A stretch of 64,000 bases of DNA, taken from Stieleria tagensis. GTDB taxonomy: Bacteria; Planctomycetota; Planctomycetia; Pirellulales; Pirellulaceae. Below, one piece after another: positions 48,993-59,397 of the stretch. The notes under the pieces are model-generated. The model searched no databases and was not told where the DNA came from. It saw only the letters and a program-made list of their open reading frames with translations. Location of the stretch: the NCBI RefSeq assembly GCF_024129865.1, contig NZ_JAMYFE010000042.1:93012-157011 (forward strand), written 5' to 3'. Made by a program: the position numbers and the translations under genes. Numbering within the stretch: position 1 is the first letter of the stretch; every line of letters begins with the position of its first letter.

Positions 48993-51182
48993 GTGTTTCC
49001 CTTTCCACTTGGCTGCGCGCTTCGTAACGTCTTGCTGTTTGTTGTCGCATCCAGCTTCACCGTTCCGGTCCTCGCCGAAAACCCGGCGGCGGTCGAGGCG
49101 GAATCACTGGATTTTTTCGAGCGAAAGATTCGGCCGGTGCTGGTCCAGCACTGCTATGAGTGTCACTCCGCCGGCGCCGATCTGGTGCAAGGCGGGCTGC
49201 GTCTGGACGAGCGAGACGCGATGTTGCGCGGCGGTGACACCGGGGCCGCCGTCCAGCCGGGCCAGCCAGGTGGCAGTCTGTTGTTGGCGGCACTTCGCTA
49301 TGACGGCGTGCAAATGCCGCCCGACCAACCGTTGCCGAAACATGTTTTGCGTGATTTCGAGACCTGGATCCGCAGCGGCGCTGCAATGCCGAAATCAACG
49401 GGTTCACCAGCGATGGTCCAGCCGGCGGCGGACAATCCCATCGACTGGGATCGGGCCCGCGAGTTCTGGGCCTTTCAAAAACCCGCTCTGCATGAACCGA
49501 GCGAGATCGACGCCGCGAACAAAATGGCGGCGGACAATTGGTCTGAACGCAAACTGGACCGATTCGTTGTTGCCAGGCTCGCTGAACAGGGCATCGCACC
49601 GAATGAACCTGCGGTCAAACAAGTTTGGTTGCGCCGTGTGAGCTTTGATCTGATCGGTTTGCCACCGACATTCGAGCAGGTGGAAGAATTCATCGCTGAT
49701 GATAGCCCGCTGGCAAAACAACGCGTGGTCGATCGCTTGCTTGCGTCACCGGCAAACGCCGAACGCTGGACTCGGCTATGGCTGGACGTTGCCAGATATG
49801 CCGAGGACCAGGCGCATATCGTTGGCAACAACAGCTCCTTGACCTACCCCAATGCCTATCTGTATCGCGATTGGGTGATCGCTGCCTTAGCAGCCGACAT
49901 GCCCTATGACGAATTTGTGCGATTGCAATTGGCGGCCGATCTGATTCATCCAGACGATCCGTCGTCGCATGTCGCACTGGGCTTCATGGGGCTGGGACCC
50001 AAGTACTATCGGCGAAACGATTTGGAGGTCATGGCCGACGAATGGGAGGACCGGATCGATACCGTGACGCGTGGTTTATTGGGATTGACGGTCGCCTGCG
50101 CCCGCTGTCACGACCACAAATTTGATCCGATTCCGACAACTGACTACTACGCGCTGGCCGGCGTTTTTGCCAGCACCGAAATGTTTAACCGTCCGCTGGA
50201 CGATTCGGTGGAAACTAAAGGCGGACAAGCAAAGAATCCTGATCAAGCCATTCACATCATCCGCGAAGGAAAACCACACGACCTGAATGTGATGATCCGT
50301 GGCGATGCCAAACGGTTGGGCCCTCAGGTAGAACGGCGTTTCCTAAGTGTGATTGCGGGGTCCGATCCCGAAACCTTTGATGATGGCAGTGGCCGTCGTG
50401 AATTGGCCCAGGCGTTGACGGATCGTTCCAATCCGCTGGCAGCACGGGTGATCGTCAATCGCATTTGGGATCAATTGATGGGAGCTCCGCTGGTGGGCAC
50501 GCCCAGTAATTTCGGAGCCTTGGGATCTCTGCCGACGCATCCGTTGTTATTGGATGATTTGGCGGTTCGATTTATGGCTGCGGATTGGTCGATCAAGTGG
50601 CTGCAGCGTGAGATCGTGTTGTCGGCAACCTATGGGCAAAGCAGTCACGTCGATCCGGTTAAATCGGAACTGGATCCCGACAACCAGTGGCGCTGGCGAA
50701 TGCCACGGCGGCGCTTGAGTGTCGAAGCGTATCGAGATTCGATTCTCGCCGTTTCAGGACAACTTGATGCCGCATTGCAGGGTCGGTCGATCGAGCCGGA
50801 TGATGTCGCCGCCAACCGTCGCACGGTTTACAGCAAAGTCAGTCGATTAGATTTGAATCCGATGTTGGCGCGGTTCGATTTTCCCGATCCGAATGCCCAC
50901 AGCCCCGGTCGGCATGAAACCACGACCCCGCTGCAAAAACTATTCCTGCTTAATAGTCCGTTCCTGGTCCACTACAGCAGCAAATTGGCTGGCCAAGTGG
51001 TACGGCAGGATGCGACGGATGCCGATCAAATCATGCAGTTGTATCGCCGAACGTATGGCCGCGAGCCGAACGATGACGAACTTCAACTTGCCATCACCTT
51101 TGTCAGTGACTGCGGCGACGAGGGCTGGAAACAGTTGGCCCAAGCGTTGTTGGTCAGCAACGAAATGTTTTTGGTGGATTAG
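48993..51182 (+). CDS. Planctomycete cytochrome-domain protein (PSCyt1, DUF1549, DUF1553)
   Basis: A 729-residue exported protein with three domains: PSCyt1 with haem motif CYECH (54-58), DUF1549/PSCyt2 in the middle, with [11 protein letters not shown] near residue 368, and DUF1553 at the C-terminus (from [19 protein letters not shown] onward). The signal peptide lies at about residues 8-28. Together with the next gene, DUF1501, it forms a pair characteristic of planctomycetes, whose function is unproven but often tied to polysaccharide degradation. Translation from GTG 48993. Only 2 bp separate it from the DUF1501 gene. Confidence 0.93.
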   Translation: MFPFPLGCALRNVLLFVVASSFTVPVLAENPAAVEAESLDFFERKIRPVLVQHCYECHSAGADLVQGGLRLDERDAMLRGGDTGAAVQPGQPGGSLLLAALRYDGVQMPPDQPLPKHVLRDFETWIRSGAAMPKSTGSPAMVQPAADNPIDWDRAREFWAFQKPALHEPSEIDAANKMAADNWSERKLDRFVVARLAEQGIAPNEPAVKQVWLRRVSFDLIGLPPTFEQVEEFIADDSPLAKQRVVDRLLASPANAERWTRLWLDVARYAEDQAHIVGNNSSLTYPNAYLYRDWVIAALAADMPYDEFVRLQLAADLIHPDDPSSHVALGFMGLGPKYYRRNDLEVMADEWEDRIDTVTRGLLGLTVACARCHDHKFDPIPTTDYYALAGVFASTEMFNRPLDDSVETKGGQAKNPDQAIHIIREGKPHDLNVMIRGDAKRLGPQVERRFLSVIAGSDPETFDDGSGRRELAQALTDRSNPLAARVIVNRIWDQLMGAPLVGTPSNFGALGSLPTHPLLLDDLAVRFMAADWSIKWLQREIVLSATYGQSSHVDPVKSELDPDNQWRWRMPRRRLSVEAYRDSILAVSGQLDAALQGRSIEPDDVAANRRTVYSKVSRLDLNPMLARFDFPDPNAHSPGRHETTTPLQKLFLLNSPFLVHYSSKLAGQVVRQDATDADQIMQLYRRTYGREPNDDELQLAITFVSDCGDEGWKQLAQALLVSNEMFLVD

Positions 51183-51184
51183 CG

Positions 51185-52603
51185 ATGAATACCCCGCTTT
51201 CTCGACGCAGTCTGTTACGCCGTAGCGGTGCCGGTTTTGGCGCCGTGGGGTTGTTGTCCGCACTGGCATCTAATCGTGCCTTTGCCGCCGATTCAGCCAC
51301 CGGCGAATCGGTCTCGGGCGGCTTGCATCACCCGCCGCGCGCCAAACGTGTGATTTTCTTGTTCATGAACGGTGCCCCCTCGCACGTGGACACGTTTGAT
51401 CCAAAGCCGATGCTAGCCAAGCACGAGGGAGACACACCGACGGGCGACGAAATCGCAAACAAAAATCGTTCCTCGGGATACATGCCGTCACCGTTTCCAT
51501 TTCGAGCGCACGGTGAAAGCGGTGTCGTGATGAGTGACCTGTTTCCCAATCTTTCACGTCATGCGGACGATCTGTGCGTGGTGCGATCGATGCACACCGA
51601 TGTACCCAATCACGAACCCGGTTTGTTGTTGATGCAATCGGGCAACCAGCAACCCACACGGCCGTGTATGGGATCGTGGTTGTCGTATGGCTTGGGCAGC
51701 GAAAATGCCAACCTGCCCTCGTTCGTTGCGCTGTCACCGGGATTGCCCGTGGTCGGCCCCCAATTGTGGTCCAACGCGTTTCTGCCGGGGCAACATCAAG
51801 GCGTTGAAATCAATACCAATCATTTCGATGTCGACAAACTGATTCGCAACATCCGGCACCCCCATTTGTCACGTGCCGACCAACGTGACCAATTGAATTT
51901 GATTCAACGGTTCAATGAGATTCACCGTGGCCAACGACCGGGCGAAGCCGTCTTGGAAACTCACATTCGGTCGATGGAGTTGGCGTTCGAGATGCAACGC
52001 GAGGCGTCCGAGGCCTTTGATCTCAATCGCGAAACCACTCTGACGCGCGAAGCATACGGGGATTCTGAATTTGGCCGAAGTTGTCTTCTGGGTCGCCGCT
52101 TGCTCGAACGCGGTGTCCGTGTGGTTCAAGTTTTCTATGTCAATAAGAAGAACAAGCAACCCTGGGACACTCACAAGAACAACAACTCAGGTCATGAAAC
52201 GCTGTGCGCCGATGCCGATCGTGTCACCGCCGCACTCCTGGATGATCTTAAAAGCCGTGGCATGCTGGAGGACACGCTGGTGATTTGGGGTGGCGAGTTC
52301 GGCCGCACACCCTACGCCCAAATTGACAAAAGCACAGACTTGAAACATGCCGGCAGGGATCATCATCACACCGGTTTTTCGATGTGGTTGGCCGGCGGCG
52401 GTGTGCGTGGTGGTTTGACCCATGGTGCAACCGATGATTTTGGAATGCATGCGATTGAGAAACGTGTGCATGTGCATGATTTACACGCCACGGTGTTGCA
52501 TCTGATGGGGATCGACCACACGCGGTTGACCTATCGCTATTCCGGTCGTGATTTCCGGCTGACCGATGTCCATGGCCGCGTCGTCGACGACTGGTTCGCC
52601 TAG
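51185..52603 (+). CDS. Tat-exported DUF1501 protein
   Basis: A 472-residue protein with a twin-arginine signal peptide (SRRSLLRRSGAGFGAVGLL), then PRAKRVIFLFMNGAPSHVDTFDPKP, the DUF1501 opening block, and a C-terminal alkaline-phosphatase-like segment VIWGGEFGRTP and GRDHHHTGFSMWLAGGG. The fold resembles sulfatases and phosphatases, but the nucleophile Ser/Cys of those enzymes is not clear here. Its Tat signal suggests folding with a cofactor before export. It is encoded directly after the DUF1549/1553 protein as in other planctomycetes. Followed by a dispersed hairpin. Confidence 0.93.
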   Translation: MNTPLSRRSLLRRSGAGFGAVGLLSALASNRAFAADSATGESVSGGLHHPPRAKRVIFLFMNGAPSHVDTFDPKPMLAKHEGDTPTGDEIANKNRSSGYMPSPFPFRAHGESGVVMSDLFPNLSRHADDLCVVRSMHTDVPNHEPGLLLMQSGNQQPTRPCMGSWLSYGLGSENANLPSFVALSPGLPVVGPQLWSNAFLPGQHQGVEINTNHFDVDKLIRNIRHPHLSRADQRDQLNLIQRFNEIHRGQRPGEAVLETHIRSMELAFEMQREASEAFDLNRETTLTREAYGDSEFGRSCLLGRRLLERGVRVVQVFYVNKKNKQPWDTHKNNNSGHETLCADADRVTAALLDDLKSRGMLEDTLVIWGGEFGRTPYAQIDKSTDLKHAGRDHHHTGFSMWLAGGGVRGGLTHGATDDFGMHAIEKRVHVHDLHATVLHLMGIDHTRLTYRYSGRDFRLTDVHGRVVDDWFA

Positions 52604-52607
52604 AGGC

Positions 52608-52683
52608 CAGTAGGCCAGGTGAAACCTGGCGTGTTTCGGTTCATTGGTTGCCCAGCGGTTGCCAGGTTGCACCTGGCCTACTG
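52608..52683. terminator. Convergent terminator made of two inverted 23-bp repeats
   Basis: CAGTAGGCCAGGTGAAACCTGGC (52608-52630) and its inverted near-copy at 52661-52683 form a long potential stem with a single mismatch, and each arm can also fold on itself. It stands between the convergent DUF1501 and hydrolase genes, so it likely terminates both. The hydrolase stop codon (TAG, 52680-52678 on the minus strand) lies within the repeat. The same 23-mer occurs at 27508. Confidence 0.6.
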
Positions 52684-53583
52684 TTGCAGGAATTTGCTGT
52701 CGACTAACCATTCACGCAATCGCAGCGGCCAATCACCGGCGGCGCTTGTGGTGCCCGGGCGATAGCCAAATCCGTGTCCGGCGTTGGAATAGATGTGCAG
52801 CTCGCAAGGCACTTCGGCTTGCTTGTATTTGAGATAGAGCTGGGCCATGCCTAACGAGATGTCCGGTCGATCTTGGGCACCCAAGGCGATGAAGGCAGGG
52901 GGCATTCCTTTTTCGACTCGAAAACGATCGGAACTACCGGGATAGATCAGGACTTGGAAATCGGGGCGGCTACTGGCGCGATCGATCGGATCGGCGGCAT
53001 CGGCTAGGCCATTGTCGGAATCCATTGCCGCCAACGCGGCCAGTTCGCCTCCGGCGGAAAACCCGAGTATCCCGATTCGCTGCGGATTGATTCCCCACTG
53101 CTCCGATCGGTTCCGAACCATGCGGATAGCGCGCCGCGTGTCGGCCATGGCGTGATCGTCGACGGTGTAGGAAGAGTCTTTTTCACGAGCCAATCGGTAA
53201 CGCAGCACAAACGCGGCGATCCCGTGATCGGCAAACCACTGGGCCAGCGCGTCGCCTTCATGGCCCAGGCACAGCACGCGGTGACCGCCACCGGGCGCGA
53301 TGATGATCGCCGTGCCGGTCGCGTCGTCTGTTGCGGGAAAGTACGGTGTGATCGATGGGTCATGCACGTTGGTGACGTTACATTTTCCCGGCGCACGGTC
53401 AACGTTTTCAGCTTCGTCCTTGCGGTCCTCTGATCCAGGGGCACCGGTATCCCACAGCGAGATCGGTTGGGGGACGTCCGGGGTTGCTGTGTCATCTTGG
53501 GCGGCGAGCGTGCTGGTGAACAACACAGCGCTGGAAATCGCCAACGTCAAAACGGATTGCCGGACTGCATCAACCATCTTCAT
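52678..53583 (-). CDS. Secreted alpha/beta hydrolase (acetylxylan-esterase/BD-FAE-like)
   Basis: A 301-residue protein with a signal sequence (AVRQSVLTLAISSAVLFTSTLA). The fold markers are APGGGH, the nucleophile elbow GFSAGG, an Asp in ALGAQDRPD, and His in SNAGHGFGY. These patterns resemble the exported acetyl-xylan and feruloyl esterases common in planctomycetes. ATG 53583 is used; ATG 53577 is also in frame. It overlaps the HEAT-repeat gene by 14 bp and belongs to the same minus-strand operon. Confidence 0.87.
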   Translation of the reverse strand: MKMVDAVRQSVLTLAISSAVLFTSTLAAQDDTATPDVPQPISLWDTGAPGSEDRKDEAENVDRAPGKCNVTNVHDPSITPYFPATDDATGTAIIIAPGGGHRVLCLGHEGDALAQWFADHGIAAFVLRYRLAREKDSSYTVDDHAMADTRRAIRMVRNRSEQWGINPQRIGILGFSAGGELAALAAMDSDNGLADAADPIDRASSRPDFQVLIYPGSSDRFRVEKGMPPAFIALGAQDRPDISLGMAQLYLKYKQAEVPCELHIYSNAGHGFGYRPGTTSAAGDWPLRLREWLVDSKFLQQ

Positions 53584-55924
53584 CTTGTTTTTCCTGGGAA
53601 TCGCTTTCGGGGTCTTTGGCTTCAATTTGATCGATTGTCTTTTGAAAGGATTCTCTAAACCGCTTGCTTTCGGTTTCATCGCGCAGACGTTTCAGGGTTG
53701 GCAGGGCCGCTTTCGCATCCGGGCCGACTTTGCCCAATAGAAACATGGCATAAAAACGCAAACGGCGATCGTCCGATTCCAGGCCTGCCAGCAGGACGGG
53801 AACCGCTTCGGGACCGGCATCATCGATCGCACGCAGCGCCCCTCGCGCCGCGTCTTGGTCCTGTTCGTTTTCCAGCATCGCGAACAAGATCGGTACGGCG
53901 GCCTTGGCGTCGGATCCCATTTCCCCCAGTTCGATCGCGGCATCACGGCGAACGGTCCACTCGGAATCGCCCAGTGACTGAATCAGCAATCCGGCGGTGC
54001 GTGCTTTGTCGGTTTCGATTTTCGCGATCGCTTTGACCGCAGCGGAGCGCAGGTCGGAGCGGTCATGATTCAACAGCGCAGCGATCTGATCCACGCCAGA
54101 TTTGGCTGCCGGGCCGATTTCAGTCAACGCAGTGAGCGCCGCCAGTTGCACCCATTCATTTGCATCGGCAACTCTGTCTGACAAAGCCTGGATCGTCTCT
54201 GGCGAATCCGTTCCGATCTTCCCCAATGCTTCCGCGGCAGTGGCTCGCAAGCTCGGATCATTGTCGCGCAACATGGCGGTCAGCGCGGCGCTGGATTCGC
54301 GGGCGTCGGCTGCAAAACCACCCAGCGCCTGCGCGGCAACACGACGAACCTGCGGATCGGAATCAGCGAGCGCTCCCGTGATTTGACCGATTGCGCTTTT
54401 CGCGTCATCTTCCAAAATGGCCAGACCGTTGATCGCTTGACTGCGGACGCTGGCATCGGAATCACTTAATGCATTTAGCAAAATCGGTTTGGAGTTTTCA
54501 GGGGTGTCCAATTTGGCGACGGCTAAGATCACAGCAGCCCGCACATTGGCTTGCGGATCGTTGGCAAGTTGCCCCAGCTTGGCAATCCATTCCGAATCCA
54601 GTGTCGGGTAACGCCCGAGTGCAATCGCTGCCGCCGCTCGTAGGTCGTTCGACTCGTGGTCCAGTGATTGGGCCAAGGGCTCCAGGGCTGCCGGCGGAAT
54701 CGGTTTCATTTCTGCCAAGGCGCGTGCGGCGCTGGTGCGGGCTTCAATCGATTCGTCGTTTAAAGCATCGATCAACGGCGTGATGGCGGCGGGACCGATC
54801 CCTGCAAGCGCCTCGGCCAATCGGCTGGCGACCGGTCCAGCGTCGGATGACGCACGCAGTAGCGCCGGCACCGCGCTGCTGCCGATCCGGCTGAGCGCGC
54901 GAGCGATTTCAGGCCCCTGGTCGGTCGGTTGCATCAAGGCAGTGATCAAGGCGTCCGTGGCGCCACTGGCATTCGCTCCCATGGTCCCCAGTGCAAATGC
55001 CGCCGCGCGTGATTTGTCAGCGTCCTGGTCTAGCAACGCGATCAAGGCCGGAACAACCAACTGGGAATCCGGCCCGAGTTTACGAATCGCCAGGACGGCG
55101 GCGCTGCGGACGGATGACTCGTCGTCGGTGACGGCGGCTGCGATCAACTCGATTAGCTGGGGGCGTGGCAAATTGGTCGGTACCAATGCAATTAGCGCTG
55201 CGCCGCGAACGCCGGAATCGGTATCTGCTGTCAATTCGATTAAACGATCACGCACGGAATCCGGCACTGCGGGCGACGTTGCCAAGCCACTTGCCGCGAT
55301 TGCACGCACCTGTTCGTCGTCACTGTGCAGCGCTGTGCTCAGCACGTCGGTTGCGTCCACACCAAAACCGGCCAACGCCTTGATGGATTGGCGGCGGACA
55401 TCAGGATCCGAGTCTTCCAACGCAGTCGCCAGCACCGGGGTCAATTCAGAACTGTGGTCTGTCATCCAGCCCAACGCATCCGCGGCGGCACTGCGGCGTT
55501 GGCTCGATTCGTCGCTCAGTGCGGCGGTCAACGCCTCAATCGACGGCTGGCCGATTTGCGCCAACACCCATGCGGCACGGTAGCGTCGTTGTTGATCTCG
55601 GTTGCCCAAGTTTTCGATCAATGGATCAATCGCCGCCGATGCGTCGGAACCGATCCTGGCAATCGTCATCGCCGATTGCATCCAGACCTGGCCGTCTTGA
55701 TCATCTAGCCCCAAGATCAAGGCGTCGATCGCCGGCAGCGCATCGTGTCCGAGTTTGACCAGTTCATAGGCCGCATCGCGTCGCGTTTGCAGTTCAACAC
55801 TTTTTAAATCGTTTGCCAATGATTCGACACGATCGCCAGGCTGGTCGGCGCACGCGAACGAGCCAAGTGCCAGCACCCAGATCACGGCCAGTCGCTGCAT
55901 GGCCATCCATCGCTGTATCGCCAT
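53570..55924 (-). CDS. Exported HEAT-repeat protein
   Basis: A 784-residue protein with a short signal sequence (LAVIWVLALGSFACA) and about 20 HEAT/PBS-lyase-type repeats, each with the consensus DxxVRxxAAxALGxxG (for example DPQVRRVAAQALGGFA). The repeats form a solenoid for protein contacts. The C-terminus is charged (ESDSQEKQDEDG). Its start (ATG 55924) overlaps the DUF1552 stop by one base and its stop overlaps the hydrolase. In planctomycetes HEAT repeats often appear in the same proteins or operons as PSCyt domains; a scaffold role is suggested. Confidence 0.9.
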   Translation of the reverse strand: MAIQRWMAMQRLAVIWVLALGSFACADQPGDRVESLANDLKSVELQTRRDAAYELVKLGHDALPAIDALILGLDDQDGQVWMQSAMTIARIGSDASAAIDPLIENLGNRDQQRRYRAAWVLAQIGQPSIEALTAALSDESSQRRSAAADALGWMTDHSSELTPVLATALEDSDPDVRRQSIKALAGFGVDATDVLSTALHSDDEQVRAIAASGLATSPAVPDSVRDRLIELTADTDSGVRGAALIALVPTNLPRPQLIELIAAAVTDDESSVRSAAVLAIRKLGPDSQLVVPALIALLDQDADKSRAAAFALGTMGANASGATDALITALMQPTDQGPEIARALSRIGSSAVPALLRASSDAGPVASRLAEALAGIGPAAITPLIDALNDESIEARTSAARALAEMKPIPPAALEPLAQSLDHESNDLRAAAAIALGRYPTLDSEWIAKLGQLANDPQANVRAAVILAVAKLDTPENSKPILLNALSDSDASVRSQAINGLAILEDDAKSAIGQITGALADSDPQVRRVAAQALGGFAADARESSAALTAMLRDNDPSLRATAAEALGKIGTDSPETIQALSDRVADANEWVQLAALTALTEIGPAAKSGVDQIAALLNHDRSDLRSAAVKAIAKIETDKARTAGLLIQSLGDSEWTVRRDAAIELGEMGSDAKAAVPILFAMLENEQDQDAARGALRAIDDAGPEAVPVLLAGLESDDRRLRFYAMFLLGKVGPDAKAALPTLKRLRDETESKRFRESFQKTIDQIEAKDPESDSQEKQDEDG

Positions 55925-57279
55925 CAAACCTGCAACTCCGAGAGCCGTCCGGTGCTGTCGCCGACAAAATCGACCGGCGTGCCGAAGCGTTCCAGCATGG
56001 ATAGGAACAGGTTGCACATGGGGGTTTCGGATTTGACCCGAACATGCCTTCCGGCATCAATCATTCCGCCGGCGTGTCCGGCCAAAACCACCGGCAGGTT
56101 TTCATTATTATGCCGATCGCCATCACTAATCGCACTGCCGTAACAAATCATCGAATTGTCCAACAGATTGCCATCGCCCTCTTTCGTCGCTTTCAGTTTT
56201 TGGATGAAGTAGGCGAGCTGGGCGACATGGAATCGGTTGATTTCCCGAATCTTGGCATGTTTTTCTGCGCTGCCACGGTGGTGCGACAGATCATGGTGGC
56301 CGTCGGCAACATTGATGTGTCGGTAGCTGCGGTTGCTGCCGGCATCGGCCAGCATGCAGGTCGCAATTCGTGTCCGATCGGTTTGGAATGCGAGCACCAT
56401 CATGTCACACATCAGACGAATATGTTCGCCGTAATCTTCTGGGGTGCCTTTGGGTAGTGGGTAATCCACATCGATCGAAATCTGTGGTCCATCGTCGGTA
56501 CGTTCGATCCGTCGTTCGACTTCGCGGACACCATTTAAGAATTCGCCCAACTTGTGGCGGTCCTGGCTGCCGAGTTTGGATTGCAAGGCGCGGGCGTCAT
56601 CGGAAATGAAATCCAAAATGCTTTTCTTTAACTCTTCGCGTCGAGCTGCGTTTTGGTCTCGCCCTCGTTGCGGCGAGTCACCGAAGAGACGTTCGAACAC
56701 CAATCGTGGGTTGGTTTCTTTGCCGACCGGCATCGTTTCCGATGCCCAAGAAACGTTGGACGAATAGGCACAGCTATATCCGCTGTCACAGTTGCCCGCG
56801 CTGCGTCCGGGTTCGCAGCCAAGTTCCAGCGAGGCGAACCGAGTGGCATGGCCGGCAATCTGGGCGGCGACTTGATCCACCGAAACGCCGGAACGGATGT
56901 CCGACCCGTCGGTCTTGCGCGGCTGGGCTCCGGTTAAAAACACCGATGCGCTGCGCGCATGGTCACCGGCTCCATCGCCGTTGGCACGTCCCTTGTCGTG
57001 TGTCAGTCCGCTGATCACTGTCACATCCTGTTGAACGCCGGACAGCGGCGACAGGATGTGCGGCAGGTCGTATCCATAACCCAGACGCTGCGGGGTCCAG
57101 TCGGGCAGGTGAACGCCATTGGGGACAAACAGGAACGCCATCCGCTGGGGCGCCGCGGCAGCCAGATCTGCCGCCACGGTGGTTTTGGGCAGCAAGGAAT
57201 CGAGCGCAGGCAATGCCAGTGAAACGCCCAGCCCGCGCAATACCGTGCGGCGGGTCAATCGACTTTGGTGAATGCTCAT
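55924..57279 (-). CDS. Tat-exported DUF1552 protein
   Basis: A 451-residue protein with a Tat-like signal (TRRTVLRGLGVSLALPALDS), then RMAFLFVPNGVHLPDWTP, the opening DUF1552 motif, THDKGRANGDGAGDHARSAS and SLELGCEPG. The late segment MICYGSAISDGDRHNNENLP is family-typical. DUF1552 proteins have a sulfatase-like fold and are usually paired with DUF1587-1592 cytochrome proteins, as here (the two overlap by ATGA). The function is not known. Confidence 0.93.
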   Translation of the reverse strand: MSIHQSRLTRRTVLRGLGVSLALPALDSLLPKTTVAADLAAAAPQRMAFLFVPNGVHLPDWTPQRLGYGYDLPHILSPLSGVQQDVTVISGLTHDKGRANGDGAGDHARSASVFLTGAQPRKTDGSDIRSGVSVDQVAAQIAGHATRFASLELGCEPGRSAGNCDSGYSCAYSSNVSWASETMPVGKETNPRLVFERLFGDSPQRGRDQNAARREELKKSILDFISDDARALQSKLGSQDRHKLGEFLNGVREVERRIERTDDGPQISIDVDYPLPKGTPEDYGEHIRLMCDMMVLAFQTDRTRIATCMLADAGSNRSYRHINVADGHHDLSHHRGSAEKHAKIREINRFHVAQLAYFIQKLKATKEGDGNLLDNSMICYGSAISDGDRHNNENLPVVLAGHAGGMIDAGRHVRVKSETPMCNLFLSMLERFGTPVDFVGDSTGRLSELQV

Positions 57280-59249
57280 TCTTCCCTCTTTGCTTCCCGC
57301 AGTGTGAACGGATCACTGGTGACGATTGCTGTGACCAGTGAGGAGAATCGATAGTTGTTGTCTTTCATAACCTGCGCCGCATCATTGACGCTGCAGCGAT
57401 CGTAGGAATCCAGTCCACGGCCGAGTGCGTAGGTCAGCATTTTGCCAGCCAAGCATTTGCAAAACTGTTGTTTCTTTTCATCGGTCAGTATTTGCATCAG
57501 CTCCGCGGCGCCGTCAAAGGATCGCCCACCGGGTAATTCGCCCGAGGCATCGATTTCGAATTTGCCGTCGTTGTCGCGCCAAGCTCCGATCGCATCAAAA
57601 TTTTCGAGTCCAAAACCGAGCGCATCCATCGTCCGGTGACAGACCGCGCAGGACTCATTGGCGCGGTGCTGTTCCATCTGCTCACGCAGTGATCCCAGCG
57701 TTTCCGTGCCCTCTTCCAGTTCCGGGACATTGGCCGGCGGTGGCGGCGGCGGCTCGGCCAACATGTTGTCCAGGATCCATTTGCCTCGTTTGACCGGCGA
57801 GGTGCGGGTCGGATTGGACGTCAACATCAGAATGCTGGCATGGGTCAGCACGCCGCGTCGTCCCTGGGCCAACGGGACCCGCTGGAATTGGTCGCCGGTC
57901 ACATCCGAAATACCATAATGCCGCGCCAGTCGTTCGTTGACATAAGTGTAATCAGCGCTCAAAAACTCCAGCACGCTGCGGTCTTCGAGGATCATTGCGG
58001 CAAAGAACAGTTCTGTCTCGCGGCGCATCGCTTGGCGCAATTTCCCATCAAATTCGGGGAACTTGTTGGGGTCCGGCATCAGACGCGAAACATCGCGCAA
58101 TTGCAGCCATTGGCCGGCAAAATTATCGACCAAGGCCGCCGACTTTGGATCGGCCAACATGCGGATGGCTTCCGATTTCAAAACCTCGTGATCGGTCAGT
58201 TCGCCCGAGGCGGCCCGTTCGAACAGCCGCTCATCCGGCATGCTGCTCCACAAGAAATAAGACAGTCGAGATGCCAGTTCGTATCCATTGAGTGATCGAA
58301 TCCCATTGGTATCGGGCTCATCGACGTCCGCGTCCGTTTCGACTCGGAAGATGAAATGGGGGTTGGACAGGATCGCTGCGATCACGGTTTGGAAAATGTC
58401 CGCTTCACTGGCATCCTGTTGCCAGGCAAATCGCATGATCTCGAACAAGCGGGCTTTCTCGTCCTCACGCAATGGCCGGCGAAAGGCCCGCGCCGCAAAC
58501 TCGCTGACATTCCGCCGTGCGGTCTCAATGCGATCCTCATCTGATTCCGCTTGGTGTGGGAACACCCGCTTGCGAGCCTGTTCGTCGTCATAGACTCGCT
58601 GGGCAATGACCATCGCCGCATCCAAGTATTTTTCCATCAGGATCGGCGGGATCGACAACACGTCGCCGATATTGTCAAAACCGTTGCCCACGTCGTCCGA
58701 TGGAAAGTCGTCGGCCAAGTGCAGGTCCAGTCCAACCAGATCGCGAATCGTGTTGTTGTATTCGGCTTTGTTCAATCGTTGGATCGTCAACCGGCCGGGA
58801 TGCTTCTCGGCACTACAATCGAATGTCGCCAGTTCCGTTTCGATCGCCGCCGTGACTTCAATGACCGCATCGGAACTCGGTTGCGGCTCCTCGGCTGGCG
58901 GCATTTGATGGGCGCCAATCAAACGAATGATCTTTTCCCACAATTCATAATCGGTTTGAACATTTCCCGACTGTTCGTATCGATCCAACGCGATGCCGCC
59001 TTCCGCGTCGTCGCTGCCATGGCAGCCCACACAATGCGTTTCGAGAAAGGGAACGACGATGTCGGCGAATGAATTCGAAGCCTGGGGAATGGGGGCCTCG
59101 CTACTGTCCGCTCGGGCGGAATCAATGGCCAACAAACTTGCCATCAGGATCAGCGCCATTCGGCAGGCAAAAATTGCGGCGCTCGGTCGGGAACCAGTGA
59201 CAAATTTCGAGCCGTTAACAAGCCGGTGACTTGTTTGGAGATGCGTCAT
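57276..59249 (-). CDS. Cytochrome-domain protein with DUF1587/1592/1588/1585 modules
   Basis: A 657-residue exported protein. A PSCyt1-like domain with haem motif CVGCH comes first, then DUF1587 (RLNKAEYNNTIRDLVGLDL), DUF1595/1592 (FAARAFRRPLREDEKAR, GYELASRLSYFLWSSMPDE), DUF1588 (GRRGVLTHASILMLTSNPTRTSPVKRG shortened here) with CAVCHRTMDALGFGLENFD, and DUF1585. The second CxxCH suggests two haem groups or one haem plus structural role. A signal sequence lies near MALILMASLLAID. The start could be ATG 59273 or 59249. It heads the four-gene operon. Confidence 0.93.
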   Translation of the reverse strand: MTHLQTSHRLVNGSKFVTGSRPSAAIFACRMALILMASLLAIDSARADSSEAPIPQASNSFADIVVPFLETHCVGCHGSDDAEGGIALDRYEQSGNVQTDYELWEKIIRLIGAHQMPPAEEPQPSSDAVIEVTAAIETELATFDCSAEKHPGRLTIQRLNKAEYNNTIRDLVGLDLHLADDFPSDDVGNGFDNIGDVLSIPPILMEKYLDAAMVIAQRVYDDEQARKRVFPHQAESDEDRIETARRNVSEFAARAFRRPLREDEKARLFEIMRFAWQQDASEADIFQTVIAAILSNPHFIFRVETDADVDEPDTNGIRSLNGYELASRLSYFLWSSMPDERLFERAASGELTDHEVLKSEAIRMLADPKSAALVDNFAGQWLQLRDVSRLMPDPNKFPEFDGKLRQAMRRETELFFAAMILEDRSVLEFLSADYTYVNERLARHYGISDVTGDQFQRVPLAQGRRGVLTHASILMLTSNPTRTSPVKRGKWILDNMLAEPPPPPPANVPELEEGTETLGSLREQMEQHRANESCAVCHRTMDALGFGLENFDAIGAWRDNDGKFEIDASGELPGGRSFDGAAELMQILTDEKKQQFCKCLAGKMLTYALGRGLDSYDRCSVNDAAQVMKDNNYRFSSLVTAIVTSDPFTLREAKREE

Positions 59250-59397
59250 CAATCGACCATTGCGAAATTGCATCGGCGGGACAGTTGTCGGCCCGGGAGG
59301 ACCGCAAACCGATTGGTAGGAATTGTTGGCGGGTAACCTTTCTATTGTAGCCGCCAGCGGCGGCGTTCAGCCATCACACTCTGCCATTTGCAGCGTG

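Noticed and set aside
54735..55583. Plus-strand frame of 282 codons, Ala/Ser-rich
   Set aside because: It is the antisense of the HEAT repeats, whose periodic codons keep this frame open; no independent evidence.
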